Positions 1-12,125 of a DNA stretch of 64,000 nucleotides are shown piece by piece. Location of the stretch: assembly GCA_021234155.1 (NCBI GenBank), contig JAJEKV010000001.1:31760177-31824176 (forward strand). The letters are read 5' to 3'. Every line of letters begins with the position of its first letter. The first letter of the stretch is position 1. The translations under genes and the position numbers were made by a program. The notes below the pieces were generated by a model. It saw only the letters and a list, made by a program, of their open reading frames with translations, did no database searches and was not told the DNA's origin. This DNA is from Isoetes taiwanensis. Taxonomy: Eukaryota > Streptophyta > Lycopodiopsida > Isoetales > Isoetaceae.

Positions 1-1730
1 TTGCTGGGACTTCTTTCTTTCCATTTTGGGTTTAACCAGAAAGCTATTGAGCTATCTGCAGCTTTTGGTTAGCCAGTCTATCTTTTTCTGGCATTCTGGC
101 ACATGGCTTCAATCAATAGGGCATCAACAGGGGAATCAGAGTCGCTAAAGCATAGGAGTCATGTAGAAGAGGAAGCTTCAGGTATAATCTATTCCTTCTT
201 TCTGGGTCTAGGGTGCGTTTGCTGTTTTGCTCATCGCTCAGATTTCTTAACCTCAAAACATGTATTTCTGCCACAATTTTGGATTTCTTTGTCTCACACG
301 ACACTTGATCTGCTTAAAAGCTGGAAAATTCCAAATGGGTTTAATCTAAAATTCTAATATCGAACATGGGTTTAGGGTGTATCGATTTTTGAGATTGTGG
401 CTATGTTGGCAGTCTGTTTCAACTACGGAGAAGGATTGAGCCACAGCCGAAGATCTGTCTGCAGTCACTTTGGAGTCACTTTGGAGTACGTTTTTCCCAC
501 ATGAGTGGGAATGGGAGTGGCAAAAGTAACGTGGTATTTTTCTTCATCCTCACTATTTGTAATCTACAGGTACACAGGATCTCTATTGTAAATCGTGGCA
601 TGATTTACATTAAGTTTTTCTAATTTTCTTTTTCAGGAAGTTGTGATCCAGCATTTGCTTTCACACGTATTGCTTTTTAGATTGATATGGCCAGCCTATT
701 TTCCCCATCAGGTAATGCACTACCTGACAACTTAGATTGCCTGTTCATAATCCTTTTATGAATTGCATTCTTTGGCCTCCATATTACTGCAAAAGCTTTG
801 AATTAAGTTCCAGAAATTGATCCCAAAACCTTGAATTAAGTTCCAGAAATTGATCCTCCCATGCCAACTGCACATAACTGAATTTTTTTTCGTCTGATCA
901 ATGGGTTCTTCCATTTGTGAGTTTTCTGATTTGTGTTTTAGAGAACTAGCCATTCATATGGAGTTACACTGGACTTTTGGCTCTTCATTGTTCCATTGCT
1001 GGAATCATTTCATCGCAGTAAATTGAACAGTTGAATGTGATTATTCTTCACAGTTGGTAGCAACTATATTTTTTGACATGGTTCATTTTAAATGGGTATT
1101 TTACAGATTTGAGATTTGAGATTTCTTTATTATGTCCAACTACATATTTTGGTTATTCATATTTTCCTTTAATTGGTTCCTTTTCCTACTTGCAGCAAAT
1201 CGTATGCAGGCATTGCAGATTGTATTTTGGTTATTCATATTTTCCTTTAATTAGTTCCTTTTCCTACTTGCAGCAAATCGTATGCAGGCATTGCAGATTG
1301 TATGCAGGCATTGCAGATTGTTTTTATTGCACCAGAAAGGTTATCTGTTATCTCTCTGGCAAGGAAAGCAGCTAATGTCATTAGTGACTTTATAATATAA
1401 TTTGTAAAAGATACATTCACACATGAGCTATCATGCTTTCTGCTACATTAACAACAAAGTGTCCTATTATTTTTCATTCATAGGGGCAGTTTGATAAAAT
1501 TTGCAACATTTTGGTAAAACAGTATGTATTCTCACAGTATATATGCTCATTTCTCACTGATCAACATTGCCTTTGTCACTGATCTGCATGGCCTGTATGC
1601 ATTCAACATGTCATCAACTCGTGCCAAGTAGGCATGCCACATCATCATATTCCAAATGTCGACTCATTTTCCATGATAGCCCCTCGTAAGATTGTTCCTT
1701 CTTGAGTTTTCCTATGTTGTGTATACCCGG
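1..1730. other. No confident gene; AT-rich flank
   Basis: I see no coding region here that I can support. A short ATG reading frame starts at 103 and reaches a possible splice donor near 182. A possible acceptor near 636 could follow, but joining them gives only about 40 codons. The region looks like intron, UTR or intergenic DNA. A phrase resembling IVFIAPERL occurs near 1317 but has no supporting context. Confidence 0.4.
1145..1320. repeat. 78-bp tandem duplication with a 20-bp third partial copy
   Basis: Copies lie at 1145-1222 and 1223-1300 and are nearly identical. The last 20 bases of the unit are repeated once more at 1301-1320. Each full unit contains a polypyrimidine stretch followed by TTGCAG, which resembles a splice acceptor. 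The period of 78 keeps reading frame. This looks like a young local duplication. Confidence 0.85.
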
Positions 1731-2532
1731 CAGGTATAGGTATGGTTTTAAAGGTTTATATAATACCCCAGTTTATTTACTCAACCCCGGTATTCCAAGG
1801 TCATTGGATTTTCTAAATTCTTCTTTATTCTAAACTTCGTGACAGAGGTCCGGCCTTATAGAATCCAATCTAACAAAGGCCCCTTCCGGATGGTTGTGGT
1901 CGCCTTCGATTTAGCCTATTCTCAGTATGCCTCAAACCCTTGGCACGATCCACTTTATTACAAATCGGCCGTTTAAGCCCTTTTTCTCGATTCAAACCTT
2001 CCAAATTTTGATCAATTCTTCACAAGATGGGCGATAAAACCGAGGCACTCGAATTTTTTAAGGCACAAGGATTTTGATTTTTTTCTCATGGCGGAATCAG
2101 TAGCATTTTCGGCTAGGTAAGACTGCCGATTCGAGGCTGGAACCTGGCCCAACCTTTAAAACCTAGCCAAATCAACTCAGTGCCTGCAAAATCGGCATGA
2201 CTCAACCCCATTCTTCCACAATCAAGTTCCTGGGTTCTCCCTTAGCGATTTCGATTGAAGAACCTACCCTCAATAAGAATCCACCAATTTTGCGGATCCA
2301 TTTTGGCTGCTCTAATTCGGATTTGGCTTAGTCCATTTTGCACAATCGGCTTCTCTGTTATTTGCGCCTTGGCAATCCTGTGATGACTTCATTGTATGCA
2401 GGGCATAATAATGTTTCATTTGCATCGTACAGGTTGCCATAGGATGCCTGGTCCCCATATCAGACACTGGGTGCCCTATTTTTGAAGACTTTGCCATACC
2501 CAGAACCCTTATTCTTATATATGATCTACCAT

Positions 2533-2889
2533 TTACGCATCGACCATCGACAATAGCAAATTTCTTATGTGATCGGGTGCTACTGCTTGAACAGTAAGGA
2601 ACCGTAGATTAGAGGTATATGCCCCAAGATTAGAGGTACCGTAGTCTTCTCCTACCTTAGCAACGTTAATTGCCTCCATTTTATCAGAGTCACCACTGTC
2701 GTGAGCTCCGTCTTGGTGCTCTTCATCATATATAATCCACCCATCCACCATTACCAGCACATCAATTCTTATTCTCTTTGGCACTGGGAGGTAATTTTCC
2801 ACATGCCCAGAGATGAACTCAACAAACTTTCGCTTCCTTGAAGCCATTCCATCGAACCAACTGCTGGCAGCCGAAATATTTAGGAGCAT
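2533..2889 (-). pseudogene. Unrecognised coding-like fragment
   Basis: A 118-codon minus-strand frame has plausible protein composition, including a basic MASRKRKFVEF start region and an acidic middle. Upstream on the same strand (2890-3050) a different frame also reads like protein, for instance RDSEQFKELPDAPKYF, before a frame change near 2830. This suggests a decayed gene with a frameshift. I do not recognise the family. It could also be a chance open frame. Confidence 0.25.
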
Positions 2890-2899
2890 CGGGCAGCTC

Positions 2900-5800
2900 C
2901 TTAAATTGCTCGGAATCTCTCATCAATGCCAAATATTCCAAGATTGGCCCCAGTTATGACCTCGGGGCGTCTACTACCTGCCTAGCACAGCAGGTCCGCA
3001 GGGCCGCAATCTTTCCATAGATCCGGGCAATCCTTCCAGCCAATTTTAGAAGCCGTCACTCCTTTTTTTTTTCAAAGACACGTGTCTCTCCCAGGTTTTT
3101 TTTTGCATAAAAGAAAATAGAAAGAAGCAAAAAAGGAACATGCTTTATATATGAGTGAAAGTTGCAATTTGAAAGAATTAAGAAATCTAAAAGATGAGTT
3201 TGCAACAAGAAAAAATAGATGATTTGGGATAGAAAGGAACTTGATTAGGAGGAAAAATGGCTTAAAGTTTGAAAATAAAGAGGAAAAAGAATACGGAAAT
3301 AAGGGAAAGGGAGGGGCATAAGGAGAATAATCCTCCCCTCAAGGGGATTATGGCAAATAATCCTCGAGGCCGGCAGGCCCGCCGAAAGGGTTAGTTGCCA
3401 TGATCCCCGAGAGGGTAGGGTTGGCCTCCCTTAAATCCATGTTTGAGCAGATTAACCAAGAACAAGAAGAGTATGGCTTCAAAGGGTTTATCAGATAATA
3501 ATGGAGCTGGAAAGGAGGATCAGCTTTAAAGTTTCAAATCTGCAGATATAACCAAGATCAAAAGCCTAGTCTTGAGAGTTGGAATCATTACTTGATGGAA
3601 AAGGATCACCTTGAAAAAAAAAACGAGGATCAAATGTTTAGTTTTCAGGGTCATCTTGAAAAAATCATCCTGCACGGTTGAAACTTGTTAGAAAGACTGC
3701 TGGAATGAAGCCATTCTAAGACTGTCGGAATGAAGCTGAAGCTCTGTGAACAGAGTAATAATCCATTATAAACAATACTAGTAAACGTGTGCCCGGTGTT
3801 GTCGGGCAAATGTCCTGACATGTGTTTTTACTCGGGCTTTAACGTCCATATGCATGTTGATATAGACAAGAATAGATATATTTGCTTTTGTAAATATTTT
3901 TGAACTTGAAATTGTCTATTGACAGTATCATCAATGTATTTACTTTGCATTGACGAATTTCAACAAAGAAAACAATGCTTTATAACGAATGTGGGGGGCA
4001 GTTAAATTTACCTCTAAAGACGAAAATTTGGAAAGATAGATCCAAACTTATACTGAAAATACCGGCCTTAGAAGTAGTTAAGTACACCAACAAAACATAG
4101 GCACAGAAATCCAAAACACAAAAATCGGGTCCTGGCTCATTGACACATTTTAGTTCATGATGGAACTTTAAATATGCACATCACCACCATGGGCCTAATG
4201 TTAGATGCTCCCGTGATATCTTCACTTCTTCGACAGATAACATCTTAACCGGGGTAAAAGTGAAATGCATGGATAAGTCTTTGATTCAAATTGCCCACGA
4301 TGTCTCACGACTATCAAGCACATGTGACAATTCATCCCGAGGTAGACTCATATGATGGACTCAGATATAGCCTCAGGAAGAAATGATTTATAGACCCTAA
4401 AATAGGTTCCATTACATATTCCAACGCACGTGAGTTCTTGCTATCTAATGCCAATGACGCTGTTCTAAGACTGCCGAAATGAAGTCGAAGCTCCATGAAC
4501 AAAACAAAGGGCGTATTCACGAAATTATCAGCAATAATCCTTGGAATATTTGTTAAAAAGGCATACTCTGGTGATTATGCAATAATAACCTTTCTAAGAT
4601 CCAACGGTGGGCAACGGCTAGATTAGGTTAATCCGCAAGAACAGGGGTTTAAGAGGTGGTAATGGATGCTCTCCATCCGCCATCGCTATAACACAAATGA
4701 ATCATAAAGAAAAGGCCGAAGTTCAAGGTGATGACATTTTAAGCTTGTGATGCTATCATGGTTCGAAAATAGGGGAGTTCCTCCCCTAAAAATCCGCCCA
4801 ACTTGTGTTAAATTCCTGTCATGCTAAAAATGTTCCGGCAATTTTCCGACAAGAAAATAAAAAATTTCCGGCATAATACACTAAAAAATGCACTAATGTA
4901 TATTTTTTCCAGTAGCCTCAAATACCAAGCGGCATTTTTACTTGTTAGAGACGTTGCTATTTTCGAGCCCTGGATGCTATGCGACGTTTCCAAAGAGCTG
5001 AAAACAACTAGTTTTCGGAGCCATATAATTTTATAGATCATGATCGAAGGGCCTAAGCCATATCCAAGACCAAGTCAAATTTATTGACACATGGACACTG
5101 TGGGGCTAATTCTGGGGTAGAGAAGGTTTGTTCTGGTTGAAACTAGGAATTTTCCGTTGAGCTAGCTCATCGCATGATAATTTTCGGTAGGTTTTTAGCA
5201 TATTTGTATAAGGGTAATACAAATTTCTAATTGAGAACTAGAGAGATCCGGCTATTGGAGGAAAGATTAGGAAATTTTTTAATACGGTTTAAAAAGTTGC
5301 CCAGGCTTGGGATAAGGTGCCACTCAAGGTTAGGCTGTGGTGCTAAAAATACAAATGTGTAAAAAGGCATCATCACAAACCATAGACGCCATGATTTCGT
5401 GTCCAGATATGAACGCCGTATAAAACCAACGGACGACTGCGATCCGATAGCCAGGCATTTTGTTTGTTTTTGCGTTCCGACAACATTTCTGAAAAGCCGC
5501 GTCATATACTCACTCCCCTGTTTGCGTGCATCGCCGCGTACTTGGCGGCTGCTCGCCTCTTTTGTAAATTTGGATCTCAGGCATTCTACACGACCCAATT
5601 TCGATTTCTTCATCGTCATCTATTCATCGTATTCTTGCGTGGGTAATACAGCTGGGAATTTGTAAGCAATTGGACCAACAATTTGGTCTGCGAGATTTCT
5701 TTTAGCTCTAGGGTGTTGGATCCCATGAAGATTATGACGGGGCGCTCTTTATTGTTTCTCCTCCTTTTATAATTTTTTTAGATCGGTGCTGTCTGTCGCA

Positions 5801-5924
5801 TTTCAACACGCTTATTTACGCCTGTTGAATATGGAAATATATGCAGTTAGATGATTATTTAGATGCCAAGCTCTGGTTGGAAAATTTTATACATTTTGAG
5901 TTAGGGATAGGTAGATAGAAACGG
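2900..5924. other. Intergenic region upstream of the O-fucosyltransferase gene
   Basis: Apart from the direct repeat pair, nothing convincing was found. Several short open frames (for example 5227-5619 minus and 5399-5665 plus) overlap each other on both strands and show no family signature. The last several hundred bases presumably hold the promoter and 5' leader of the gene starting at 5925. I cannot place a TATA box or start site with confidence. Confidence 0.4.
3714..4500. repeat. Pair of diverged direct repeats
   Basis: A block of about 38 bases at 3714-3751, starting TTCTAAGACTGTCGGAATGA, recurs at 4463-4500 with a few changes. A shorter related phrase lies just before the first copy, near 3694. 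The copies are about 750 bases apart in the same direction. They could be remnants of terminal repeats of a small element, but no other element structure was found between them. Confidence 0.4.
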
Positions 5925-8606
5925 ATGGGATCGAGTGGAAATTGTGCTAGTTCAATTGGTAATACAGATATTGCACAGGTACTGCTAAGCCCCAGATTCT
6001 CTAAGAGCCCCAGAAATAGACGCTCCTTTTCAGGAAAGAAGATCCAAATCGATGTTTTCAGTGAATTGAAGCAGAACCCCTTGGAGCCTGCATCTACTAG
6101 GAAATTTCTCAAGTTAGACAATAATAACAAATTCTTTTTACATATTCTGCCATTCTTCATTAGCGTTGGCACTAAAAGGGGTTTTCGAAGACTTTTACTT
6201 GCCATATGTGCACTGTTTATGTTCGGTTTTGCTGGGTTGAAGATTATTTCTACAACGAATGGATGGATGGGTTTTGAATTTGAGCAGCTCAGTGTTTCAA
6301 GGGTAAGTTCTATATGCCTCTTTCTAGTAATCTATATACGTCTTATACACTGCTCTAATTAGTTCCTTCATTTGAATGAGTGAATTAGGTCAAATCTAAC
6401 ATATATATGAATATCACGACGATGATGAGCATGTGCTGCATATCCAATTAATAGGAGTCTGGATCATCTAAGTAATTTTGTGTACTGTTGAAGCTCAAAC
6501 TGCGTGTGGCTTGATAATTACTCTAGTATGAACACAAGAAATATGTAAGCCACATACAGAACTGTTCTTTTCTTTATTTTGTTCATTTATTTCTTGGTCA
6601 ACAGGCGTATGCTCAAATATTTTTGTAAATGTTTTTAAATATCTGTAGGACAGTGGAGTTCTCACATATCATGATAATAACCTCTCCATCCTATTTTCTA
6701 GGTTTTGCCTGGTGATGAGTTTTTGAAAGCTGTAACCGAATCTGAAACGTTTCATAATGACCTTCCATTTTTTCGATCTACCACAAGAAACAGCAGATTC
6801 TCTAAGGTATGACTGGGAATTTGCATATGACATGTATGGTTACATTTAGAATTCTAAAAATTTGAACAGCTGCTGCCGAGTGATGAGCTGTGGGGAAGGC
6901 CAAATAGTGACAATTATGAGCAATGTATCAGGCGATCAAAGAATCACAAGAGTGAGTCAGTCTGATTTGAGACCTCTGGAGATGCCACAAATTTCTCTCT
7001 AACAGGCAGTCGTCATATGTTTAAAAGGGCCAGAGGAGTCTACAAATGGATACCTTCTTGTGAATGCAAATGGTGGTCTTAATCAGATGAGGACAGGGGT
7101 TAGTTGCCTTATGACTTTACCTTTGCACTTTACAGATCATGACACTGGTTTCATTTCAGATTTGCGACATGGTTGCTATAGCAAGGATAATGAACGTCAC
7201 CCTCATATTACCATCCCTTGATCACAGCTCATTTTGGGATGATTCTAGGTAATGGATTTACTTCTAATTTCCTTATGTATTTACATGAGTAAGTATTCAT
7301 GGGCTTTTCTAATTTCTAGTGAATTTGGTGATATATTTGACACCGAACATTTTATTGAGACCTTGAATGATGATGTACGAATCCTAAAGACCTTGCCTGG
7401 GTCGATGGCCAAAGTGGTTCCCTTGAGAAGAGCTCCTATTTCATGGTCGAAGGTAAGAAGTCCGAAAGTTTATCCACAAATGATTGTAGCTTGACTGACC
7501 ATATTTTCTAACAGGCATCTTATTATAAAGAGGAAATACTTCCTTTGATCAAGAAACACAAGGTTATGTACTTTACACATGCAGATTCTCGACTAGCAAA
7601 TAATGAAGTTCCCAACAGTGTTCAGCAACTCCGCTGCCGAGCTAATTATGAGGCATTGAGATTTGCACAGCCTATTGAGGAACTGGGACATAAACTAGTT
7701 GATAGAATGAGAGATAAGGGGCCATATATTGCATTACACCTCAGGTAATAAGATGCTTTTTGTGGGTTTAACTGCATCTGGCCAATCTGAATTATTATCT
7801 CAAGAGTTTTCCTGTTTACTTTTCCTACTCAGATATGAGAAGGATATGCTGGCGTTTACAGGCTGTACACATGGACTTAGCAGTGAAGAAGCTGAGGAAC
7901 TTCGTCAAATGAGGTACAGCATTAAGCACTGGAAGGAGAAAGAAATTGATGGTGAAGAGAAGAGAATGGAAGGAGGCTGTCCATTGACACCTCATGAAGT
8001 AGCTCTTTTTTTGAAGGCCTTAGGTTACCCTGCGTCTACAAACATTTATATTGTTGCTGGGGAGATCTTTGGCAACGACAGCATGTCTTCTCTTCAGAAG
8101 GACTTTCCAAATGTCTTCTCACACTCCACTTTAGCTACTCAAGATGAATTGCAGCCATTCAGAGGGTTCCAAAACCGTTTAGCAGGACTGGATTACATAA
8201 TAGCACTTGAAAGTGATGCCTTCGTGTATACATACGATGGAAATATGGCTAAAGCTGTGCAGGGACATCGGCGTTTTCAAGGACATAAAAAGACGATCAA
8301 CCCTGATAGGTAAACTTGAGTTGCAAAATATGCTCATGTTTACATCTGTTGTTTATCCTAGTTCTTTGTACTTGCAGACAAAGCTTGGTAGTACTTGCAG
8401 ACGAGTATGAATCAGGTGACTTGTCTTGGGAAAGTTTTGAAGAGGAAATTAGGAGGATACATCTTCGCAGAATCGGCGCCCCTTCTCGAAGAGAATTGGG
8501 AGATTGTCCCAAAACTGAAGAAAATTTTTACGCTAATCCATTTCCAGGATGCATATGCGAAAGAAAACGGAAGGCCAGAAGACTGTTACATGGTCGAGCT
8601 TTATAG
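5925..8606 (+). CDS. O-fucosyltransferase family protein (GDP-fucose protein O-fucosyltransferase-like)
   Basis: Nine exons give a continuous 603-residue protein: 5925-6302, 6702-6806, 6870-6951, 7010-7098, 7160-7248, 7320-7452, 7515-7744, 7833-8309 and 8378-8606. All introns are GT-AG and all phases match. A basic N-terminal tail is followed by a membrane anchor around residues 90-108, as expected of a type II Golgi protein. Family hallmarks are [11 protein letters not shown] (about 206-216), [19 protein letters not shown], and [17 protein letters not shown] (from about 367), the conserved arginine region thought to bind the sugar nucleotide. LALESDAF-type and Cys-rich tail sequences also match. 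Plant members are thought to act in cell-wall or glycoprotein biosynthesis; the exact acceptor cannot be read from sequence. The length is typical and no lesions are seen. Confidence 0.95.
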
Positions 8607-9400
8607 CATGATCCATTTTTTAATTGTACAGCAAATTAAAAAAAAAATGACCTTTTATATATTCAAATAATTAAAAACAAATTACAGTTCCTTTCCTTTG
8701 CAACTTAGCATACCTAATGGGTTCGGGATTATCCCCCTCCACTCCATGCAATGTGTCATATTTTTGCCCCGCAAATTTTCAAAGGGCATGTACCAGGAGT
8801 TAGCCTACTGCAAGGTCAATTCAAAGCCAAATCAAATGGCATTGGCTTCAATTGGTGCCCAAATTTCACCCTTAATTCCTTTAAATAAGATGGAAGAACA
8901 ACTTAACTAGCAAATCAAATGGCATTGGCTTCAATTGGTGCCCAAATTTCACCCTTAATACCTTTAAATAAGATGGAAGAACACCTTAACTAGCAGAACT
9001 GCAGGGTTGGGAAGAAGGGTAGGTAGTGCTAGGCTAGGCAGCTTGCAACCTTTACAAACGTAATGTATTTCTGCTTGGGGCAATAGGCTTGGTGGTTGAT
9101 GGGGTAGTTGTGTGTGGGTACCAATAGGCTATCTCTTGTTTGTTGCTTCCTCGCTTTCTTCATGTTTTTTGGCTATAGAAATCTATTGTTCAGAACCAAT
9201 TTCATACAAATATAAACGGACCAAGGTGTTAATATTAGTTGAGAAAGCGGTGAGGTAGTTTTTGCGTGTTTGCTCAATATAGGATGTGGTGGTTTGGCAA
9301 CATATATACACTTCTTGAGGATGACTTTGGCTATATAAAGGTTTGTGCTAGTCTTGTATATAACATATACAATTGAGAGTAGGTAGTTTAAAAATCGAAA
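8607..9400. other. Downstream flank of the O-fucosyltransferase gene
   Basis: An A-rich stretch near 8637-8647 may belong to the 3' UTR. Apart from the 83-bp tandem duplication listed separately, I see no gene or RNA here. Confidence 0.4.
8828..8993. repeat. 83-bp tandem duplication
   Basis: Bases 8828-8910 and 8911-8993 are almost identical, beginning CAAATCAAATGGCATTGGCT. Only a few substitutions separate the two copies, so the duplication is recent. No coding function is evident. Confidence 0.9.
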
Positions 9401-9407
9401 ATTCCTA

Positions 9408-10821
9408 GTGAGTATTATGACCCAGACTCAAACACAGCTGCCTGACATGCCCACTTGGGAGGAGCATACAGACGGCCCATCGCGCAAGAGACCTAGACCT
9501 AGCAGTCAGGCCAAGGGAGAAGCCTCTTCCATGAAGAAGGAGGCTCGTGCAAAGGCTCAGGTGGCAAGCTCAGCTCAACCAGCAGCACAGTCGACAGACC
9601 CAGCTTTGCAGACCTCGGACTCTGATTCCACAACGGTGGCACACCAGTCATGCCATGAGAGGTGGAGACAAACACAGGCGATGGTTGAGGATCACACCAC
9701 TCAGATCTCACACACGCGTAAGAGCAACAAGCCTCCGCCCCCAAATTGCCGCTTAAGAAGCAACCGCTATAGTAAAGCAAATGGTTTTGCGTGCATTGAG
9801 ACCCAAGTGCAACAATTGCTTGACAGTATTCGCTTGTTGCAGTTTGAAAGGGAGCAGGATAGACAGACTCTTGCTGGCCTCCGGGCACAAATAGACACCA
9901 TGTCTACGAGAGATGAAGTTATAATGAAGGACAAGGAGAGAATTGAGCAGGAGATGGTCACTGATATCTCCCGTCTTCGATCGGACATTGCAGATGTCAT
10001 TGCCACTCAAGGGGCATTTCAGATAGCAACTAACGAAAGCCAGTTGCTACAGCAGGCCCTTCAGAACAGGGTCAGCACAATAGAGATTTTTTTTTAACAT
10101 CGGCAGATGATGTGGTTGCCTCTAGGATACAGAAGTTGGAACATCGTTCCCTTGTTCAAGAGCAAGAGGCACACGAGCTACGAGAAGCTACAATCCAATA
10201 GGGGAAAGGACTCCATGCCAATGCACACGAGACCTTGCAAAATTGTGTATACGAGTTGGAGCGGCAGAAACAATTCCAGCAGGAGCTGAGCTCTCCCCGT
10301 AGGGGAGGCAATCTCAGGCACCTCAGCTGCCACACATGCTCAAGCACCCATGCGAAGTCAGTCTAGGCAGGCACCACGACGCCCTACTTCACCATTCCTT
10401 CCACGCCAACAGGACCCTCCTGTTCATGGACACCGGACAACGCCTTCAACTCACAGACAGCAGCCGGTACATGTTGTCCCAGCAAACGTTGATCCACGTG
10501 AGCTTAGTGAACGCAGACGGAGAGGTCATAATTTGGTGATCCGTGACCTGCCGGAATAAGAGGGAGAGAATCTCATTCACCGACTCCAGATGCAGATCAT
10601 CAATCGTATGACATTGCCTAGGCCTGTACATATTGCTCGAGCCAGCCGTCATATGGTGCTCGACGTTCTGTCTACAACCGTATGCAAAGAACACATGTGC
10701 ATTCCAAATCAGAAAACTAGGTTGTCACAAAAACAAGCTAGCAAGGCCACCATTTGCCTTGTTTCTACATGCCAATGGATATCTCACAGATGCATATTAC
10801 TCTAGCAAACAAAGCCGTTAA
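9408..10821 (+). pseudogene. LINE ORF1-like coiled-coil protein remnant
   Basis: The longest frame (9408-10097, 229 codons) starts with a Ser/Ala/Lys-rich segment with basic RKRPRP, then a long Glu/Gln-rich coiled coil (about residues 130-225). Coding similarity continues in other frames: LEHRSLVQEQEAHELREA near 10135, then a basic ERRRRGHNLVIRDLPE near 10510-10557, followed by a stop and a further segment ending near 10821. A coiled coil followed by a phrase like NLVIRGLPE is typical of LINE ORF1 proteins, which bind element RNA. At least two frameshifts and one stop make it non-functional. The endonuclease/reverse transcriptase that should follow is not seen on this strand. Confidence 0.55.
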
Positions 10822-11352
10822 GCAGGCAAATAGCGCCATGGCGCCATTTGCCCTGTTGGTCAAGCAAATTATCAAAACATACTAGACATACATGTGTCTT
10901 GTAAGGCGCTGGCTCCAACTTCAGTATCTTTGTGTGGCGTTCATCCTGGGTAAATTCTATTTCTTGAAGCTTCTTTCTTTCAGATATCAGCATGTCATTA
11001 ATTCTATGCTCTGGAGTCTCAACTACAAAGTCAGTGTCATTGACTTGAGTCACAACAATCTCTCCATCCTCTGTCCTTGCAAAAGGAGACTAACACCTTC
11101 CTGCAGAGAGGCCATCCGATCTGCAAACTTGTTTGAGATCTTGGGGGAACATGTAGAACAATCCGCCATAGGAGGGTCCAGGTCAACTAGAGAAGGCAGG
11201 GGGACAGAAGTCAAAATAGGAGGATTATTTGACTTGGTATTTTAGGTGGGAGAAGCTATATGAAGCATTGAATAATGAGTTGGATCACATGGTGTGCTCT
11301 TATCTAAACCAATATCTATCTCATCATTAAGGTTAGATAATACCTGATAAGA
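10822..11352. other. Spacer between two LINE remnants
   Basis: Open frames on both strands (10802-11053 minus, 10892-11245 plus) overlap and neither shows a recognisable domain. The sequence may still belong to a decayed element. Confidence 0.3.

Positions 11353-11356
<4 letters not shown>

Positions 11357-11407
<51 letters not shown>
11357..11407. repeat. (ATT)n microsatellite at LINE 3' end
   Basis: About 17 uninterrupted ATT units. On the minus strand they sit directly at the 3' end of the adjacent LINE, so they are best read as its tail, possibly expanded after insertion. Confidence 0.9.
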
Positions 11408-11408
<1 letters not shown>

Positions 11409-11462
11409 GTCATTGCCTTGAGGGGCCTTGAAGGCCAAAGAGCCTGAGTACAGACATTGTTT

Positions 11463-11867
11463 TCACAAGATTCCCAATAGAAATGAACGATGTTCATCTC
11501 CAATTTCTTCTAAATCTAATGTAAAGAGGGATTTAAAACTTCCAACCTGGATATTGTGTTTTTCCCTAATACCTGCATATGCTGAGCATGTCGTGAAGAC
11601 ATGATCTTCATCCTCTACACAAGCTAAATCGCATAACTTGCAGACTCGGTTCTCAATGGGCGTTTTGAGCCATCTACCCACTTCGATTTCCAGTTTATGT
11701 GAGCTGACCCGGTATCTAGAAACCACTTGTCTGGTTCTTCTCGGTATGTATGCTGATAGGTATGCCTGTTCTACATAATCCGCCATGGTATTTACCGTAT
11801 TTCTATAGTGCAACATCCTGCGCCCTGGTGAGGACCAGAGTTTGTCAATAGCCAGCTCCTGGAGCAA
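11463..11867 (-). pseudogene. LINE ORF2 C-terminal region with cysteine motif
   Basis: A 134-codon frame contains CKLCDLACVEDEDHVFTTC, a C-x2-C...H-x4-C arrangement typical of the end of LINE ORF2 proteins. It follows the reverse transcriptase frame 12126-13610 on the same strand, with 11868-12125 lying between them in a shifted frame. The motif is thought to help bind element nucleic acid. It is part of the LINE at 11353-14373. Confidence 0.75.
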
Positions 11868-12125
11868 AGCTCGGGTCTCTTTCTTCTCCTTCGGCCAGTT
11901 TGTATGTGTAATCCCCCATCTGCTGGCCCATTCATATAGGTCTCGGAACCATCCCTGCTCTTTAGATATCTGTAATGCTTGATATGAGAGTCTGCTTTCT
12001 GGTTGCTCTTCAATTTACATAACTAAAATTGATTGCTTGATATAAAGCTTCAAGCTCAAGAGGAAACATGCCGGTTTACCGCTAGAATGATTGCATAAGG
12101 TATAGTATGTTTAATGCCCAATTCC

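Noticed and set aside
103-675. Two-exon mini gene starting at 103
   Set aside because: Splice signals are plausible but the product is only about 40 residues with no recognisable feature.
1186-1375. RecQ-helicase-like phrase IVFIAPERL
   Set aside because: Only about nine residues look familiar, next to a tandem duplication, with no neighbouring helicase motif.
5227-5619. 130-codon minus-strand frame upstream of the O-fucosyltransferase gene
   Set aside because: It overlaps open frames on the other strand, has no family motif and lies in the probable promoter region.
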